A stretch of DNA of 64,000 bases, taken from JANXYW01 sp031400455. GTDB taxonomy: Bacteria > Chloroflexota > Dehalococcoidia > DSTF01 > JACRBR01. A model generated the notes under the pieces. That model made no database searches. It saw nothing but the letters and a program-made list of their open reading frames with translations, and was not told the DNA's origin. This document shows positions 37,343-46,385 of this stretch, in pieces (position 1 is the first letter of the stretch; every line of letters starts with the position of its first letter). Position numbers and translations under genes: made by a program. The stretch lies in contig JANNPX010000005.1 of assembly GCA_031400455.1 (NCBI GenBank), forward strand, positions 1 to 64,000. The letters run 5' to 3'.

Positions 37343-37366
37343 GGCGGGCGTTGGCGCGCGCCCGCC
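37343..37366 (+). terminator. GC-rich hairpin after the questin-oxidase-like gene
   Basis: GGCGGGCG and CGCCCGCC form an eight-base-pair stem with an eight-base loop, 17 bases after the stop. There is no T-run, so it may act only as an mRNA end-protecting hairpin. Confidence 0.4.
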
Positions 37367-37517
37367 GGCATCCCTTGACGGGCCGCCGCTCCGCTAGACC
37401 TAGTGCACGTGGTTATGTACCTTACATCGGCCTCAGGTGCCGGTTTGCGCCTCGTGCTGAACGTCGCACCCTGACCCGATGTCGTTGAACGCGATTCTGC
37501 CCAAGGGAGGGACGAAG

Positions 37518-38312
37518 TTGCATATTGTTGTCCTCGTCAAGCAAGTACCCGACTGGGATATTCCCCCGTCGAGCTTCAAAGTGGACGAAGCCGCGAAGAA
37601 GGTCGTGCCGCCGCAGGGCGTGGCGCCCGTCACGAGCCAGTTCGACGCCATCGCCGCGGAAGCCGCGATGCGGATCAAGGATGCCGACGCCACCACGAAG
37701 GTGACCATCATGAGCATGGGCGCCGCGACAGCCCGAGACGTCATCAAGCAGGGTCTCGCTATGGGTGGCGACGAAGGCGTGCTGCTCACCGACGATGCCT
37801 TCAACGATCTCGACAGCTATGGCGCGTCGGTCGTGCTGAGCGCCGCGATCAAGAAGCTCGGCGATGTCGATCTGGTCCTGACCGGACGGCAGGCGGTCGA
37901 CTGGGACTCCGGCGTCACGCCCACACTGATCGCCGGCATGCTCGATGCGCCAGTCGTCACGTTCGCGAAGGCCGTCAGTGTCGCCTCCGGCAAGGTGACG
38001 GTCGAGCGCGTCCTGCCCGATGCGTTCGAGACGGTAGAAGCGTCGCTCCCGGCCGTCGTGAGCGTCAGCAACGAACTCGGCGAGCCGCGTTACCCGAAGC
38101 TTCCGCAGATCATGGCCGCGGGGAAGAAGCAGGTGACCACGTGGTCCGCCGGTGACATCGGCCTCGATGCCGGCGCTCTTGGACAGAAGCTCACGCTCGA
38201 GGCACTGTACGTGCCGGTCGTAGACACCAAAGTCGAGATCATGGAAGGCGAGACGCCTGAGGATCAGGCGATGGCGCTGGCGAAGCGCCTCATGGACGCC
38301 AAACTGATCTAG
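37518..38312 (+). CDS. etfB: Electron transfer flavoprotein, beta subunit
   Basis: The 264-residue EtfB carries AMP and helps pass electrons from acyl-CoA dehydrogenases to the quinone pool. 'HIVVLVKQVPDW' at the N-terminus and 'DLVLTGRQAVDWDSGVTP' near residue 118 are standard EtfB features. The TTG at 37518 has GGGAGG seven bases upstream and begins at the conserved strand; the ATG at 37479 would add a tail without family match. It is followed by etfA after 66 bases. Confidence 0.93.
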   Translation: MHIVVLVKQVPDWDIPPSSFKVDEAAKKVVPPQGVAPVTSQFDAIAAEAAMRIKDADATTKVTIMSMGAATARDVIKQGLAMGGDEGVLLTDDAFNDLDSYGASVVLSAAIKKLGDVDLVLTGRQAVDWDSGVTPTLIAGMLDAPVVTFAKAVSVASGKVTVERVLPDAFETVEASLPAVVSVSNELGEPRYPKLPQIMAAGKKQVTTWSAGDIGLDAGALGQKLTLEALYVPVVDTKVEIMEGETPEDQAMALAKRLMDAKLI

Positions 38313-38378
38313 ACGAGCTTCACGAAACGTAGCTGACGCCGGTCGCCGAGGCGGCCGCGAGAACGGAGAGCACGCAAC

Positions 38379-39341
38379 ATGGCAAACGGAGTACTGATTC
38401 TCGCTGAGTTGGTCGATGGCAAACTCGCGCCCGTGGTGGCGGAGTTGATCGGCGCGGCGCAGCGTCTTGGTGCAGGGCCGGTGTCCGCGATGGTGATCGG
38501 GTCGGGCGTCGACGCCGCAGCGGGAAGCATCGCCGGGGTCGAGAAGACGTACGTCGTCGATGATGCATCGCTCGCGGAGTACACGACGGACGGCTTCACG
38601 CACGCGGCCGCCGCAGCGGTCGCCTTGGCGGATCCCGCGATCGTCCTGCTCGGCCAGACGAACACCGGCCGCGATCTGGCGCCGGCGCTCTCGTTCAAGC
38701 TCGGCACCGCCGTCGCGATGGACACGACATCGCTCGAGATGAAGGACGGCAAGCTGCACACGACGCGCCCGGCGTACGGCGGTAACGCGCGTGCCGTCAA
38801 CGGCTTCGCGACGAGCCCGGCCGTCGTCACGGTGCGGCCGAAGTCGCAGGACGCCGCGGACGGCGGAAGCGCGGGAGCGGTGGAGAAGGTCGCGTTCACG
38901 CCGACCGCCATCCGAACGAAGGTCATCGACCGCAAGGTTGCGACGTCCGAAGGCGTGCGACTCGAAGACGCGGAGGTCGTCATCAGTGGCGGCCGCGGTC
39001 TTGGCGGCCCGGAAGGCTTCGCCGACATCGAAGCACTCGCGAAAGAGCTGGGTGGCGCCGTCGGCGCCAGCCGCGCGGTCGCCGACCTCGGCTGGCGGCC
39101 AGTCGCCGAGCAGGTGGGCCTGACCGGCAAAGTCGTGAGCCCGACGCTCTACATCGCCGTGGCGATCTCCGGTGCAAGCCAGCACATGGCCGGCTGCTCC
39201 GGTTCCAAGAACATCGTTGCCATCAACAAGGACCCGGACGCGAATATCTTCAAGGCCTCGCGTTTCGGCATCGTCGGCGACTTCAAGACCGTACTTCCCG
39301 CATTCCTCGCCGCCGTGAAGAAGGTGCGCGCAGAGGGATAG
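38379..39341 (+). CDS. etfA: Electron transfer flavoprotein, alpha subunit
   Basis: The 320-residue EtfA holds the redox FAD. The C-terminal FAD domain is complete: 'ISGGRGLGGPEGF' near 207, 'ASRAVADLGW' near 230, 'GLTGKVVSPTLYIAVAISGASQHMAG' near 245 and 'INKDPDANIFKASRFGIVGD' near 280. Its partner is etfB directly upstream, and a strong terminator closes the pair. The ATG follows ACGGAGAGCACGCAAC. With the enoyl-CoA hydratase and the acyl-CoA enzymes nearby it points to beta-oxidation-type metabolism. No acyl-CoA dehydrogenase or ETF:quinone oxidoreductase gene is in the window. Confidence 0.95.
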   Translation: MANGVLILAELVDGKLAPVVAELIGAAQRLGAGPVSAMVIGSGVDAAAGSIAGVEKTYVVDDASLAEYTTDGFTHAAAAAVALADPAIVLLGQTNTGRDLAPALSFKLGTAVAMDTTSLEMKDGKLHTTRPAYGGNARAVNGFATSPAVVTVRPKSQDAADGGSAGAVEKVAFTPTAIRTKVIDRKVATSEGVRLEDAEVVISGGRGLGGPEGFADIEALAKELGGAVGASRAVADLGWRPVAEQVGLTGKVVSPTLYIAVAISGASQHMAGCSGSKNIVAINKDPDANIFKASRFGIVGDFKTVLPAFLAAVKKVRAEG

Positions 39342-39369
39342 CGTTCAGCACTTTCGAAAATCAGTAAAG

Positions 39370-39400
39370 AAACGGCGGGCATGTTGCCCGCCGTTTCTCT
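39370..39400 (+). terminator. Rho-independent terminator of etfBA
   Basis: AAACGGCGGGC (39370-39380) pairs perfectly with GCCCGCCGTTT (39386-39396) around a five-base loop, with a TTTCTCT tail, 28 bases after the etfA stop. Confidence 0.85.
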
Positions 39401-39438
39401 GTCTCCAACTTAGCGAGTGACTCCACGTCCGGAAGCTG

Positions 39439-39885
39439 ATGGTGTACGTTTCTTCCATGCAAATCGAGATCGAGGCCGCCGGGGAGATTGCCGAGCGCCA
39501 GGAGTTGCTGAACGGCACCGAAACCGTCTCGCTGGAAGGCGAGAGCGCGGACGGTCGCTGGACCCTATCCGGGCTCGTGACGTGGAACATCGGACTCGTC
39601 TCGAACACCGGCGAAGGTGACATAACGCTGATCAGAGATGACGGTGCTGAGCTGTTCGGAACACTCGTCCGCGGAGATGTCTCCGAGATTGCCGCTGGTG
39701 ACGCCGGGTCGGACGGCGGTCACGCCATGCGCCTCGAATACGAGATCGACGGTGGGAGCGGCCTCTTCGAAGCGGCGACGGGTATCTGCACAGCCTTCGG
39801 CACGCTTGCCGCATTCAGCTTCCGCGGAACCTGGAGCGTCACGCTCGACGAGCGCGACCGGCGCGCTCCAAACAAAAGCTCGTAA
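39439..39885 (+). CDS. Hypothetical beta-barrel-like protein
   Basis: The 148-residue product is predicted to be almost all beta strand. Features such as 'TGEGDITLIRDDGAELFGTL', 'LEYEIDGGSGLFEAATG' and 'FRGTWSVTL' recall the repeated G-x-G-x-F pattern of allene oxide cyclase-like or lipocalin-like barrels. This is a fold guess, not a function. No signal peptide. The ATG at 39439 follows GGAAGCTG; an internal ATG at 39457 is also possible. Confidence 0.6.
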   Translation: MVYVSSMQIEIEAAGEIAERQELLNGTETVSLEGESADGRWTLSGLVTWNIGLVSNTGEGDITLIRDDGAELFGTLVRGDVSEIAAGDAGSDGGHAMRLEYEIDGGSGLFEAATGICTAFGTLAAFSFRGTWSVTLDERDRRAPNKSS

Positions 39886-39967
39886 CCGATAGGTCAACGC
39901 ACCTGCGATTACGCGGCGGGAATGTCGAACATCCCCTACAAACAAACGCCGGGAGCAGAACAACCGT

Positions 39968-42406
39968 ATGGTCCGCTCGAACACCGAAACGCCCAAAGAA
40001 CCGCCAGCTTCACGGAGCCGTGCGCCGCGCATCGTGGCGTCATTGGCCGCAATCGCGGTATTGCTCGCGGGCGAGGCTGCACTCGCCGTGTTCTCTCCGT
40101 CCCGCCACATCGGGGTTCTCGCCGAAGTGGCGCTGATAACCACAGTGATCGTAGGTGCGACCGCAGCCGTCTGGTATCTGGTTGTGATGTCGGCGAGGGC
40201 GGAGAGAACGCATCGGTCCCGCTTGCAGCAATTGGCGGACTACGATGAGTTGTCCGGCCTTCACAACTACCGCTACCTGCGTCGGGCGCTGCTCGCGGAC
40301 CTCGAAGAGGCCGCGCGAAACGCGACGCCGTGCGCGGTGATCATGCTCGATCTCAATGACTTCAAGGATGTGAACGATCACTTTGGTCACCTGGCCGGTG
40401 ACGCGTTGATCGCAGCGATTGGGCGCGCGCTGCACGAGGTTGCCGATGGACATGGGACGGTCGCGCGCTATGGTGGCGATGAATTCACCATCCTGTTGCC
40501 GGACACAGATCGGGAACGCGCCACCGCATTCGCGGCACGAGTAGCCCAGGCCATCATGACGGCGTCCGTCTCCGCCGTGCCGGAGAATCGAAACACAGCG
40601 GTGACTGCCTCGTACGGAGTCGCCGTCTTTCCGGAAGATGGAGCAGACGCCGAGTCGTTGATCGCCCGGGCGGACCGGGCGCTGTACGAGGCGAAGGCCA
40701 ACACCAGCGAGATCCGGCTGCGGCGCGATGAACGGCATGCACAGGATGTCTTCTTTGCCATCGGCGAAGCCACGGGGATGTCGCTCGACCCGCAGGAGCT
40801 CATCAGGAATCTGGTGACGGGCGTTGGGAAATCGCTCAATCTCGAGTCATGTACGATTTGGCTCGCCCAGGACAACGGCGAGATACACGTGTGGTCGTTC
40901 TACGTTGCCGATCATGAGCTGGCCGGGCGATTCTCAGCGGTGGAAGAGATGCGAGCTCTCCGTACCGACGAACTCCACGAGCGCGGCCTGCTCGGCGAAC
41001 GATCCGTGTACATCGACGACATCGCCGCTTCAGAAGCGCTCCCGGAGCCGTTTCGCGGGTTATTCGAGCCGGGCGTCTGGATGATGAGCGCGCCGTTGCC
41101 GGGGCCGAGGGCGGGCATGTTGCTGCTGACGGCCAGCCACCTGCGATCTTCGGCCCCGGCGAGCGGTGTCGTTGAGGCGCTGGCTCGTCTCGCCTCTTCG
41201 GCGCTACGGAACGCCGATACGTACGCCCGTGCCAGGGAGCAAGCCGAGCGGCTGGCTGGACTTGCAGGCATCGGCGGCATGCTGTTCGGTGAAGGTAGCT
41301 TCGCAGATCGGGCTGACGCCGTCGTGCGCAAAATCGTCGAAGTAACGGGCTTCGACAGCGTCACGCTGGACACGGCGGATCCGGTGGATGCCGATGCCAT
41401 CCTCCGGAGCTTCGAGGGCCGTAGCAATCAGGGCGGCCCGGTCGGTGACGTGTCCACGCGGCCGACTCTCAGCGATCCCACCGTCGTGGAGTTCCTTCAG
41501 AAGATCCCTGACCCGATCATCATGTACGACCCGGTTAATGAGGTGGGGGACGTCTACCGCCACGTGATCGTCGCCGGGGAGATCAAGATGTCGGTCGTGA
41601 TGCCTGTTGTCTGGCAGGGCGAGCTGAAAGGCCTGTTCTACTTCGCCAGCTATACCGAACGCGGATTCCACGAAGACGATATTGCGCTCATGCAGACCCT
41701 CGCGGCACAGCTCGCGCCGTCGCTGCAGGTGGCGACACTGCACGCCGATCTCGAACGATCGTACGAGGATCTGAAGGACTCGCATCGCGATGCCATCCTG
41801 CGGCTGGCCTACGCAGCGGAGTCGCGCGATCCGTACACGGGCCGTCACCTGCAACGCATCGGTGCGCTGGCGGAGGAGATCGCGCGGCGCGTCGGGCTGG
41901 ACGATGATGCGGTCGAGGCTGTGGGCTACGCAGCGATCGTCCACGATCTTGGCAAGCTACGCATCCCCGACGCCGTGCTGATGAAGCCCGGCGAACTCAG
42001 CCCCGATGACTGGGTCGCGATGATGAAGCACCCGGAGTACGGTGCAGACATCCTCGGCAGCGGAGCCTTCTACGATCTTGCGCGCGAAGTGGCGCTGCAC
42101 CACCACGAGCGCTGGGATGGCTCCGGCTACCCCTTCGGCCTGCAAGGCGAGGCGATACCGCTGGCGGCTCGAATCGTCATGGTGTCCGACATCTACGATG
42201 CATTGATCAGCGCCCGGCCATACAAGCCGGCGTGGCCCACGCTGAAGGCGATCGCCGAACTGGAACACATGAGCGGTGTGAAGCTCTGTCCGTCGGCCGT
42301 GGCGGCGTTTGTTGACATGTGGCGCGACGGTACCGTCGCACGTATCGAGGAGGCCACGGAGGACGCCAGCTTCGAGTCGGACTTCCGCGAGCGCTGGGCC
42401 GCCTGA
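39968..42406 (+). CDS. GGDEF/GAF/HD-GYP cyclic-di-GMP protein
   Basis: The 812-residue protein has two N-terminal membrane helices (about 22-40 and 48-70), a GGDEF domain (about 85-245) with intact GGDEF (169-173), two GAF-like segments (about 260-420 and 430-600) and a C-terminal HD-GYP phosphodiesterase domain with HD (659-660) and GYP (720-722). Both catalytic motifs look intact, so it could make or break c-di-GMP. The RxxD inhibitory site expected just before GGDEF is absent. The GAF segments presumably sense a signal that switches output. The ATG follows GGGAGCAG. Confidence 0.92.
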   Translation: MVRSNTETPKEPPASRSRAPRIVASLAAIAVLLAGEAALAVFSPSRHIGVLAEVALITTVIVGATAAVWYLVVMSARAERTHRSRLQQLADYDELSGLHNYRYLRRALLADLEEAARNATPCAVIMLDLNDFKDVNDHFGHLAGDALIAAIGRALHEVADGHGTVARYGGDEFTILLPDTDRERATAFAARVAQAIMTASVSAVPENRNTAVTASYGVAVFPEDGADAESLIARADRALYEAKANTSEIRLRRDERHAQDVFFAIGEATGMSLDPQELIRNLVTGVGKSLNLESCTIWLAQDNGEIHVWSFYVADHELAGRFSAVEEMRALRTDELHERGLLGERSVYIDDIAASEALPEPFRGLFEPGVWMMSAPLPGPRAGMLLLTASHLRSSAPASGVVEALARLASSALRNADTYARAREQAERLAGLAGIGGMLFGEGSFADRADAVVRKIVEVTGFDSVTLDTADPVDADAILRSFEGRSNQGGPVGDVSTRPTLSDPTVVEFLQKIPDPIIMYDPVNEVGDVYRHVIVAGEIKMSVVMPVVWQGELKGLFYFASYTERGFHEDDIALMQTLAAQLAPSLQVATLHADLERSYEDLKDSHRDAILRLAYAAESRDPYTGRHLQRIGALAEEIARRVGLDDDAVEAVGYAAIVHDLGKLRIPDAVLMKPGELSPDDWVAMMKHPEYGADILGSGAFYDLAREVALHHHERWDGSGYPFGLQGEAIPLAARIVMVSDIYDALISARPYKPAWPTLKAIAELEHMSGVKLCPSAVAAFVDMWRDGTVARIEEATEDASFESDFRERWAA

Positions 42407-42424
42407 CCTCACCACGCCGCCAGT

Positions 42425-42453
42425 TTGCTGACCCGGCAGCCTCGCACGACAAT
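42425..42453 (+). promoter_or_regulatory. Candidate ligD promoter (TTGCTG-17-GACAAT)
   Basis: The -10 hexamer ends five bases before the ligD ATG, so the transcript would be leaderless. Confidence 0.4.
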
Positions 42454-42458
42454 GCACT

Positions 42459-45281
42459 ATGGCCGAAAAGCCCGCACCTGATCTCGACGCGCTGCTCCGT
42501 TATCGGCAGAAGCGCAATTTCGCGAAGACGCCCGAGCCGGCATCAGGCGCCCCCGATCCGGCTCACCCGGATCTGACATTCGTCATCCAGCAGCACGCTG
42601 CGACGCGCATGCACTGGGACTTCCGGCTCGAAGTCGATGGCGTGCTCGTTTCGTGGGCCGTCCCGCGCGGGCCAGCCCTCAACCCGAAAGACAAGCGCAT
42701 GGCCGCGCACGTAGAGGACCATCCATTCGACTACGGTGGCTTCGAAGGCGTCATCCCGAAAGGGAACTACGGTGCCGGCCAAGTGATCGTCTGGGACAAC
42801 GGCACATACACGCCAGACGAAAAGGGTGAGTACTCATGGGGCGATCCCGTCGCTGGTAGCGCCCGCATGCACGAGGGACTGGCGGCCGGCAAACTCTCGT
42901 TCACCATGCGCGGCAAGAAACTGCGCGGCTCGTGGACGCTCGTGCGGACGGCGCGCGACCCGAAGGATTGGTTGCTGATCAAGCATCGCGACGAGCACGC
43001 CTCCACTCGCGACGTACTCGAAGAAGATCGCTCGGTGCTCAGTGGTGTCACCATCCAGGACCTCAAGGAAGGCCGCATGCCGCGCATGGCCGCCGCAGGT
43101 GGCGCCCCGCATCCAGATGCCCGCGAGGCCGCGTTTCCTGACGCGAAGTCCTTGCGTCCGATGCTGGCGACGCAGGTTGCGCGCCCGTTCTCTCGCGCCG
43201 GCTGGCTCTTCGAGCCGAAGTTGGACGGCGTGCGAGCGCTCGCGTTCCTGTCGCGAACAGACGACGGTGTGGAGCCACGCATCGATCTCCGGAGCCGCCG
43301 CGGCAACGCGATGAACGTGCAGTACCCCGAGGTCGTCGCCGCAGTCGCTGCGCAATCCGCGCGCACCGCGATATTCGACGGCGAAATCGTCGCGATGAAC
43401 GAGCACGGTGTGCCCGACTTCCAGGAGATGCAGCCGCGGATGAACCTCTCACGCCCCGCCGAGGTCGAACGAATCGCTGCCACAACGCCCGTGTACTACT
43501 ACGTCTTCGATCTGCTCTATCTGGATGGTTACGACCTGACCCGCGTACCACTTGTCGAGCGCAAGGCGCTGCTCCGTCGCGCACTCGTTCCGTCCACACA
43601 TCTCATGCTCGTGGATCACGAACGCGACGATGGCGAATCACTCTACGAGGCGGCGTCGAAGCTCGGCTTCGAGGGTGTGGTGGCGAAGCGCGGCACGAGC
43701 ATCTACGAGCCAGGCGTCCGAACCGGCGCGTGGCTGAAGATCAAGAACGTGATGGAGCAAGAGTTCGTCGTCGGCGGCTACACCGAGGGTGAAGGCTCCC
43801 GCAGCAAGACGTTCGGCGGACTGCTGGTCGGCTACTACGACGGCGACGATCTGCGATTCTCGTCGAGCGTCGGCTCCGGCCTCACGGATGTGAATCTCAC
43901 CCAAATCAAGAAGCAGCTCGCCAAGCGCGAAGTCGAAACGTCGCCGTTCGCGGATCCGCCGACGACAATCGGCGGGCGCTGGGGCGGTGGCAAGGCGACG
44001 AAGTGCTACTGGGTGAAGCCCGAGCTGGTCGCACAGGTGCGCTTCAGCGAGTGGACGCGCGATGGCGGCCTGCGCGCTCCCGTCTTCAAGGGCCTGCGCG
44101 TCGATATCGACCCGCGCAGCGTGCGACGCGAAGATCCGTCCGTGCAGCCGGTCGATGTGGTACCCGATGACGTGTCGGCCTCAGGTGACGACGTAACACG
44201 CGCGGTCGCGTCGATCGTCGAGCAACTCGATTCGAATGCGAAGGCCGACTTCGTGCTCGACGTGGGCGGCGTTCCGATCAAGCTGACGAATCTCGATAAG
44301 GAGTTCTGGCCTGCGACGAAAGATCACCCGCCCAGGACGAAGCGCGAGCTGATTCGCTACTACGCGCGCGTTGCGCCGTACCTGCTGCCTCATCTGACGG
44401 ATCGTCCGCTGACGCTCACGCGCTATCCGAACGGCATCGAAGGGTCGTCGTTCTACCAGAAGCATTGGCCCTCGCCGTTCCCGAAGGAGTTCCGCGTCGA
44501 GCGCGCATCGATCTACTCGGCACACAACGACCAGGATGGCGACTACGTTCTCGTCAACAACCTGCAGACGCTAGTTTGGCTCGCGCAGCTAGCAGACCTC
44601 GAGATCCACGCCTGGATGGCGCGCGTCAACCCGGACCCGGACGCACACGGATTGCCGACGGTCTTCGCGGGCTCCGAAGAGACGATGGATCGCAGCGTGC
44701 TCAACTATCCGGACTTCATGGTCTTCGACCTCGATCCCTACATCTACGCGGGCACCGAGAAGAAGGGCGAAGAGCCCGCGCTGAACCGCCGCGCCTTCGA
44801 GAAGACACGCGAGATGGCGTTCTCGCTGAAGGAACTGCTCGAACAACTCCGGCTGTCGTCGTTCGTGAAGACCACCGGCAAGACGGGCCTGCACATCTAC
44901 GTGCCCGTGCTGCGCCAGTACACCTACGACGAGATCCGCGCCGCCAGCGCGGCCGTCGGGCAGTTTATGGTGCAGCAACATCCCGATGATCTAACCATGG
45001 AGTGGACGACCGTGAAGCGCACCGGGATGATCTTCTTCGATCACAACCAGAACACGCGCGGCAAGACTCTCGCGGCCGAATACTCGCTGCGCCCGTCCCC
45101 GCAGGCGGCCGTCTCTGCGCCAGTCACGTGGGAAGAGTTGCCGCACGCGTATCCCACGGATTTCGATATCGATACGGAACCCGACCGCCTCGCGAAAGTC
45201 GGCGATCTGTGGGCGGATATTCTCGCGTCAAAGCAGGATCTCAGAGCACTGATCGAAAGTGGCCCACCCATTGACAGTTGA
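42459..45281 (+). CDS. ligD: Multidomain ATP-dependent DNA ligase LigD
   Basis: LigD is the bacterial non-homologous end-joining ligase. Domain order is phosphoesterase (about 35-190; 'QQHAATRMHWDFRLE' supplies the metal-binding His/Asp), ligase (about 225-550; adenylated Lys254 in EPKLDGVR) and polymerase/primase (about 605-890; 'DLEIHAW', 'FDLDP' catalytic Asp pair). This PE-LIG-POL order is like Pseudomonas and unlike Mycobacterium. The 940-residue length is normal. Ku is not in this window. The ATG at 42459 is five bases after a GACAAT box. Its last codons contain the promoter of the next gene. Confidence 0.94.
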   Translation: MAEKPAPDLDALLRYRQKRNFAKTPEPASGAPDPAHPDLTFVIQQHAATRMHWDFRLEVDGVLVSWAVPRGPALNPKDKRMAAHVEDHPFDYGGFEGVIPKGNYGAGQVIVWDNGTYTPDEKGEYSWGDPVAGSARMHEGLAAGKLSFTMRGKKLRGSWTLVRTARDPKDWLLIKHRDEHASTRDVLEEDRSVLSGVTIQDLKEGRMPRMAAAGGAPHPDAREAAFPDAKSLRPMLATQVARPFSRAGWLFEPKLDGVRALAFLSRTDDGVEPRIDLRSRRGNAMNVQYPEVVAAVAAQSARTAIFDGEIVAMNEHGVPDFQEMQPRMNLSRPAEVERIAATTPVYYYVFDLLYLDGYDLTRVPLVERKALLRRALVPSTHLMLVDHERDDGESLYEAASKLGFEGVVAKRGTSIYEPGVRTGAWLKIKNVMEQEFVVGGYTEGEGSRSKTFGGLLVGYYDGDDLRFSSSVGSGLTDVNLTQIKKQLAKREVETSPFADPPTTIGGRWGGGKATKCYWVKPELVAQVRFSEWTRDGGLRAPVFKGLRVDIDPRSVRREDPSVQPVDVVPDDVSASGDDVTRAVASIVEQLDSNAKADFVLDVGGVPIKLTNLDKEFWPATKDHPPRTKRELIRYYARVAPYLLPHLTDRPLTLTRYPNGIEGSSFYQKHWPSPFPKEFRVERASIYSAHNDQDGDYVLVNNLQTLVWLAQLADLEIHAWMARVNPDPDAHGLPTVFAGSEETMDRSVLNYPDFMVFDLDPYIYAGTEKKGEEPALNRRAFEKTREMAFSLKELLEQLRLSSFVKTTGKTGLHIYVPVLRQYTYDEIRAASAAVGQFMVQQHPDDLTMEWTTVKRTGMIFFDHNQNTRGKTLAAEYSLRPSPQAAVSAPVTWEELPHAYPTDFDIDTEPDRLAKVGDLWADILASKQDLRALIESGPPIDS

Positions 45282-45300
45282 GCAACTACTCAACTATTAT
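45271..45300 (+). promoter_or_regulatory. arsR-type promoter with operator in the spacer
   Basis: TTGACA (45271-45276) and TATTAT (45295-45300) are 18 bases apart. The spacer is filled by AGTTGAG-N6-CTCAACT (45276-45295), a perfect 7-bp inverted repeat. This is the expected position for an ArsR/SmtB-family operator. Transcription would start near 45307, at the ATG at 45308. The promoter overlaps the end of ligD. Confidence 0.7.
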
Positions 45301-45307
45301 GATCAGG

Positions 45308-45700
45308 ATGAGCCGAACAACCACTGAAGCCGACGTCTGTCAGATTCGCTACGTGGACACCGAGGTCGTCCAGTCCGTCCTTTGCAACCTCGTTGACCGC
45401 GACGCGGCCTCAGGCGTCGCCGAGCTGTTCCGAGTGCTTGCGGATCCGACGCGCGTCCTGATCCTGCATGCGCTGTCCATGGCCTCGCTCTGCAATTGCG
45501 ACCTCGCGTCCATCCTGCGCCTCACCGAGTCCGCCGTGTCGCATCAAATGCGCGAGCTGCGGATGATGAAGCTGGTCACTGCGGAACGCCGCGGCCGAAT
45601 GGTCTACTACCGCCTCAGCGACAGTCATGTCCGCCACGTGCTCGAAGACACGATGCGCGATGCGCGTGAGGCCGCCGCGCCCGCAGTCGTGCCGGAGTAA
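45308..45700 (+). CDS. ArsR/SmtB family metal-sensing repressor (CadC-like)
   Basis: The 130-residue winged-helix protein matches ArsR/SmtB repressors. The Cys-x-Cys metal site in helix 3 is present (LCNCDL), and the N-terminal 'DVCQIRYVDTEVV' aligns with CadC, where a Cys in the same place binds Cd/Pb; the second CadC N-terminal Cys is absent here. The DNA-recognition helix is 'TESAVSHQMRELR'. ATG 45308 is chosen because promoter and operator (45271-45300) overlap the earlier in-frame TTG 45278 and ATG 45299. It should repress itself and the CDF exporter four bases downstream. Confidence 0.87.
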   Translation: MSRTTTEADVCQIRYVDTEVVQSVLCNLVDRDAASGVAELFRVLADPTRVLILHALSMASLCNCDLASILRLTESAVSHQMRELRMMKLVTAERRGRMVYYRLSDSHVRHVLEDTMRDAREAAAPAVVPE

Positions 45701-45704
45701 TCCT

Positions 45705-46385
45705 GTGGAAGTATCATCCCCGATCTCGACGCCCTTCTCCGAGCAACGCTCGCGCCGATTGACGATCGCGCTCATCCTTCTTTGGCTCACGTTCGGCTGG
45801 AACATCATCGAAGGCATCGTGGCGATCAGCGCTGGCGCGCGCGCGAGCAGCGTCGCGCTCGTCGGGTTCGGGCTGGACAGCTTCATCGAGGTGACGGCCG
45901 CTGGCGTGCTCATCTGGCGCCTGCAAGCCGCCGATGGCGATCCGCGCATCGAGGGCCGTGAGCGCGTGGCACGCCGAATCATAGGGACCACCTTCCTGGC
46001 GCTCGCGGCGTACGTGTTGGCGCAGTCCGCGTACGCCGTGGTCGCATCGAATGAGCCGGGCGAGTCGACCCTGGGACTGGCGCTGGCGGTCACATCGCTG
46101 GCGCTCATGCCGGCGCTCGGACTCGCGAAAAAGGCGAATGCCAACGCTCTTCATTCGCACGCGCTCATCGCGGAGTCGCACGAAACGCTTGTCTGCTCCT
46201 ATCTGTCCGCAACGTTGTTCGTCGGTCTCGGCGCGAACGCCCTGTTCGGTTGGTGGTGGGCGGATATCGCCGCCGCTCTCGCCATGGTGCCGTGGATCGT
46301 GAAAGAGGGAATCGAAGGTGTCCGGGCCGAGGAGTGCGGTGAAGACTGCGCCGCACCCGTGACCGAAGGTGAGGAACATGCCTGA
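45705..46385 (+). CDS. CDF-like cation transporter
   Basis: The 226-residue protein has five or six membrane helices and resembles the transmembrane half of cation diffusion facilitators. Candidate metal-site segments are 'GLDSFIEV' in helix 2 and 'ESHETLVCSYLS' in helix 5. The cytoplasmic domain of typical CDF proteins (about 90 residues) is missing; instead it ends in an acidic Cys-containing tail (EECGEDC). GTG 45705 lies four bases after the arsR stop, so the two genes are probably coupled and metal-regulated. Cd, Zn or Pb export is inferred from the regulator. Confidence 0.82.
   Translation: MEVSSPISTPFSEQRSRRLTIALILLWLTFGWNIIEGIVAISAGARASSVALVGFGLDSFIEVTAAGVLIWRLQAADGDPRIEGRERVARRIIGTTFLALAAYVLAQSAYAVVASNEPGESTLGLALAVTSLALMPALGLAKKANANALHSHALIAESHETLVCSYLSATLFVGLGANALFGWWWADIAAALAMVPWIVKEGIEGVRAEECGEDCAAPVTEGEEHA

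Noticed and set aside
42459..45281. A complete NHEJ locus
   Set aside because: LigD is complete but no Ku gene is within the window.
45627..45704. Longer start (ATG 45627) for the CDF-like gene
   Set aside because: It would overlap the arsR coding region by 74 bases with a Cys/Arg-rich tail; GTG 45705 right after the arsR stop is better.
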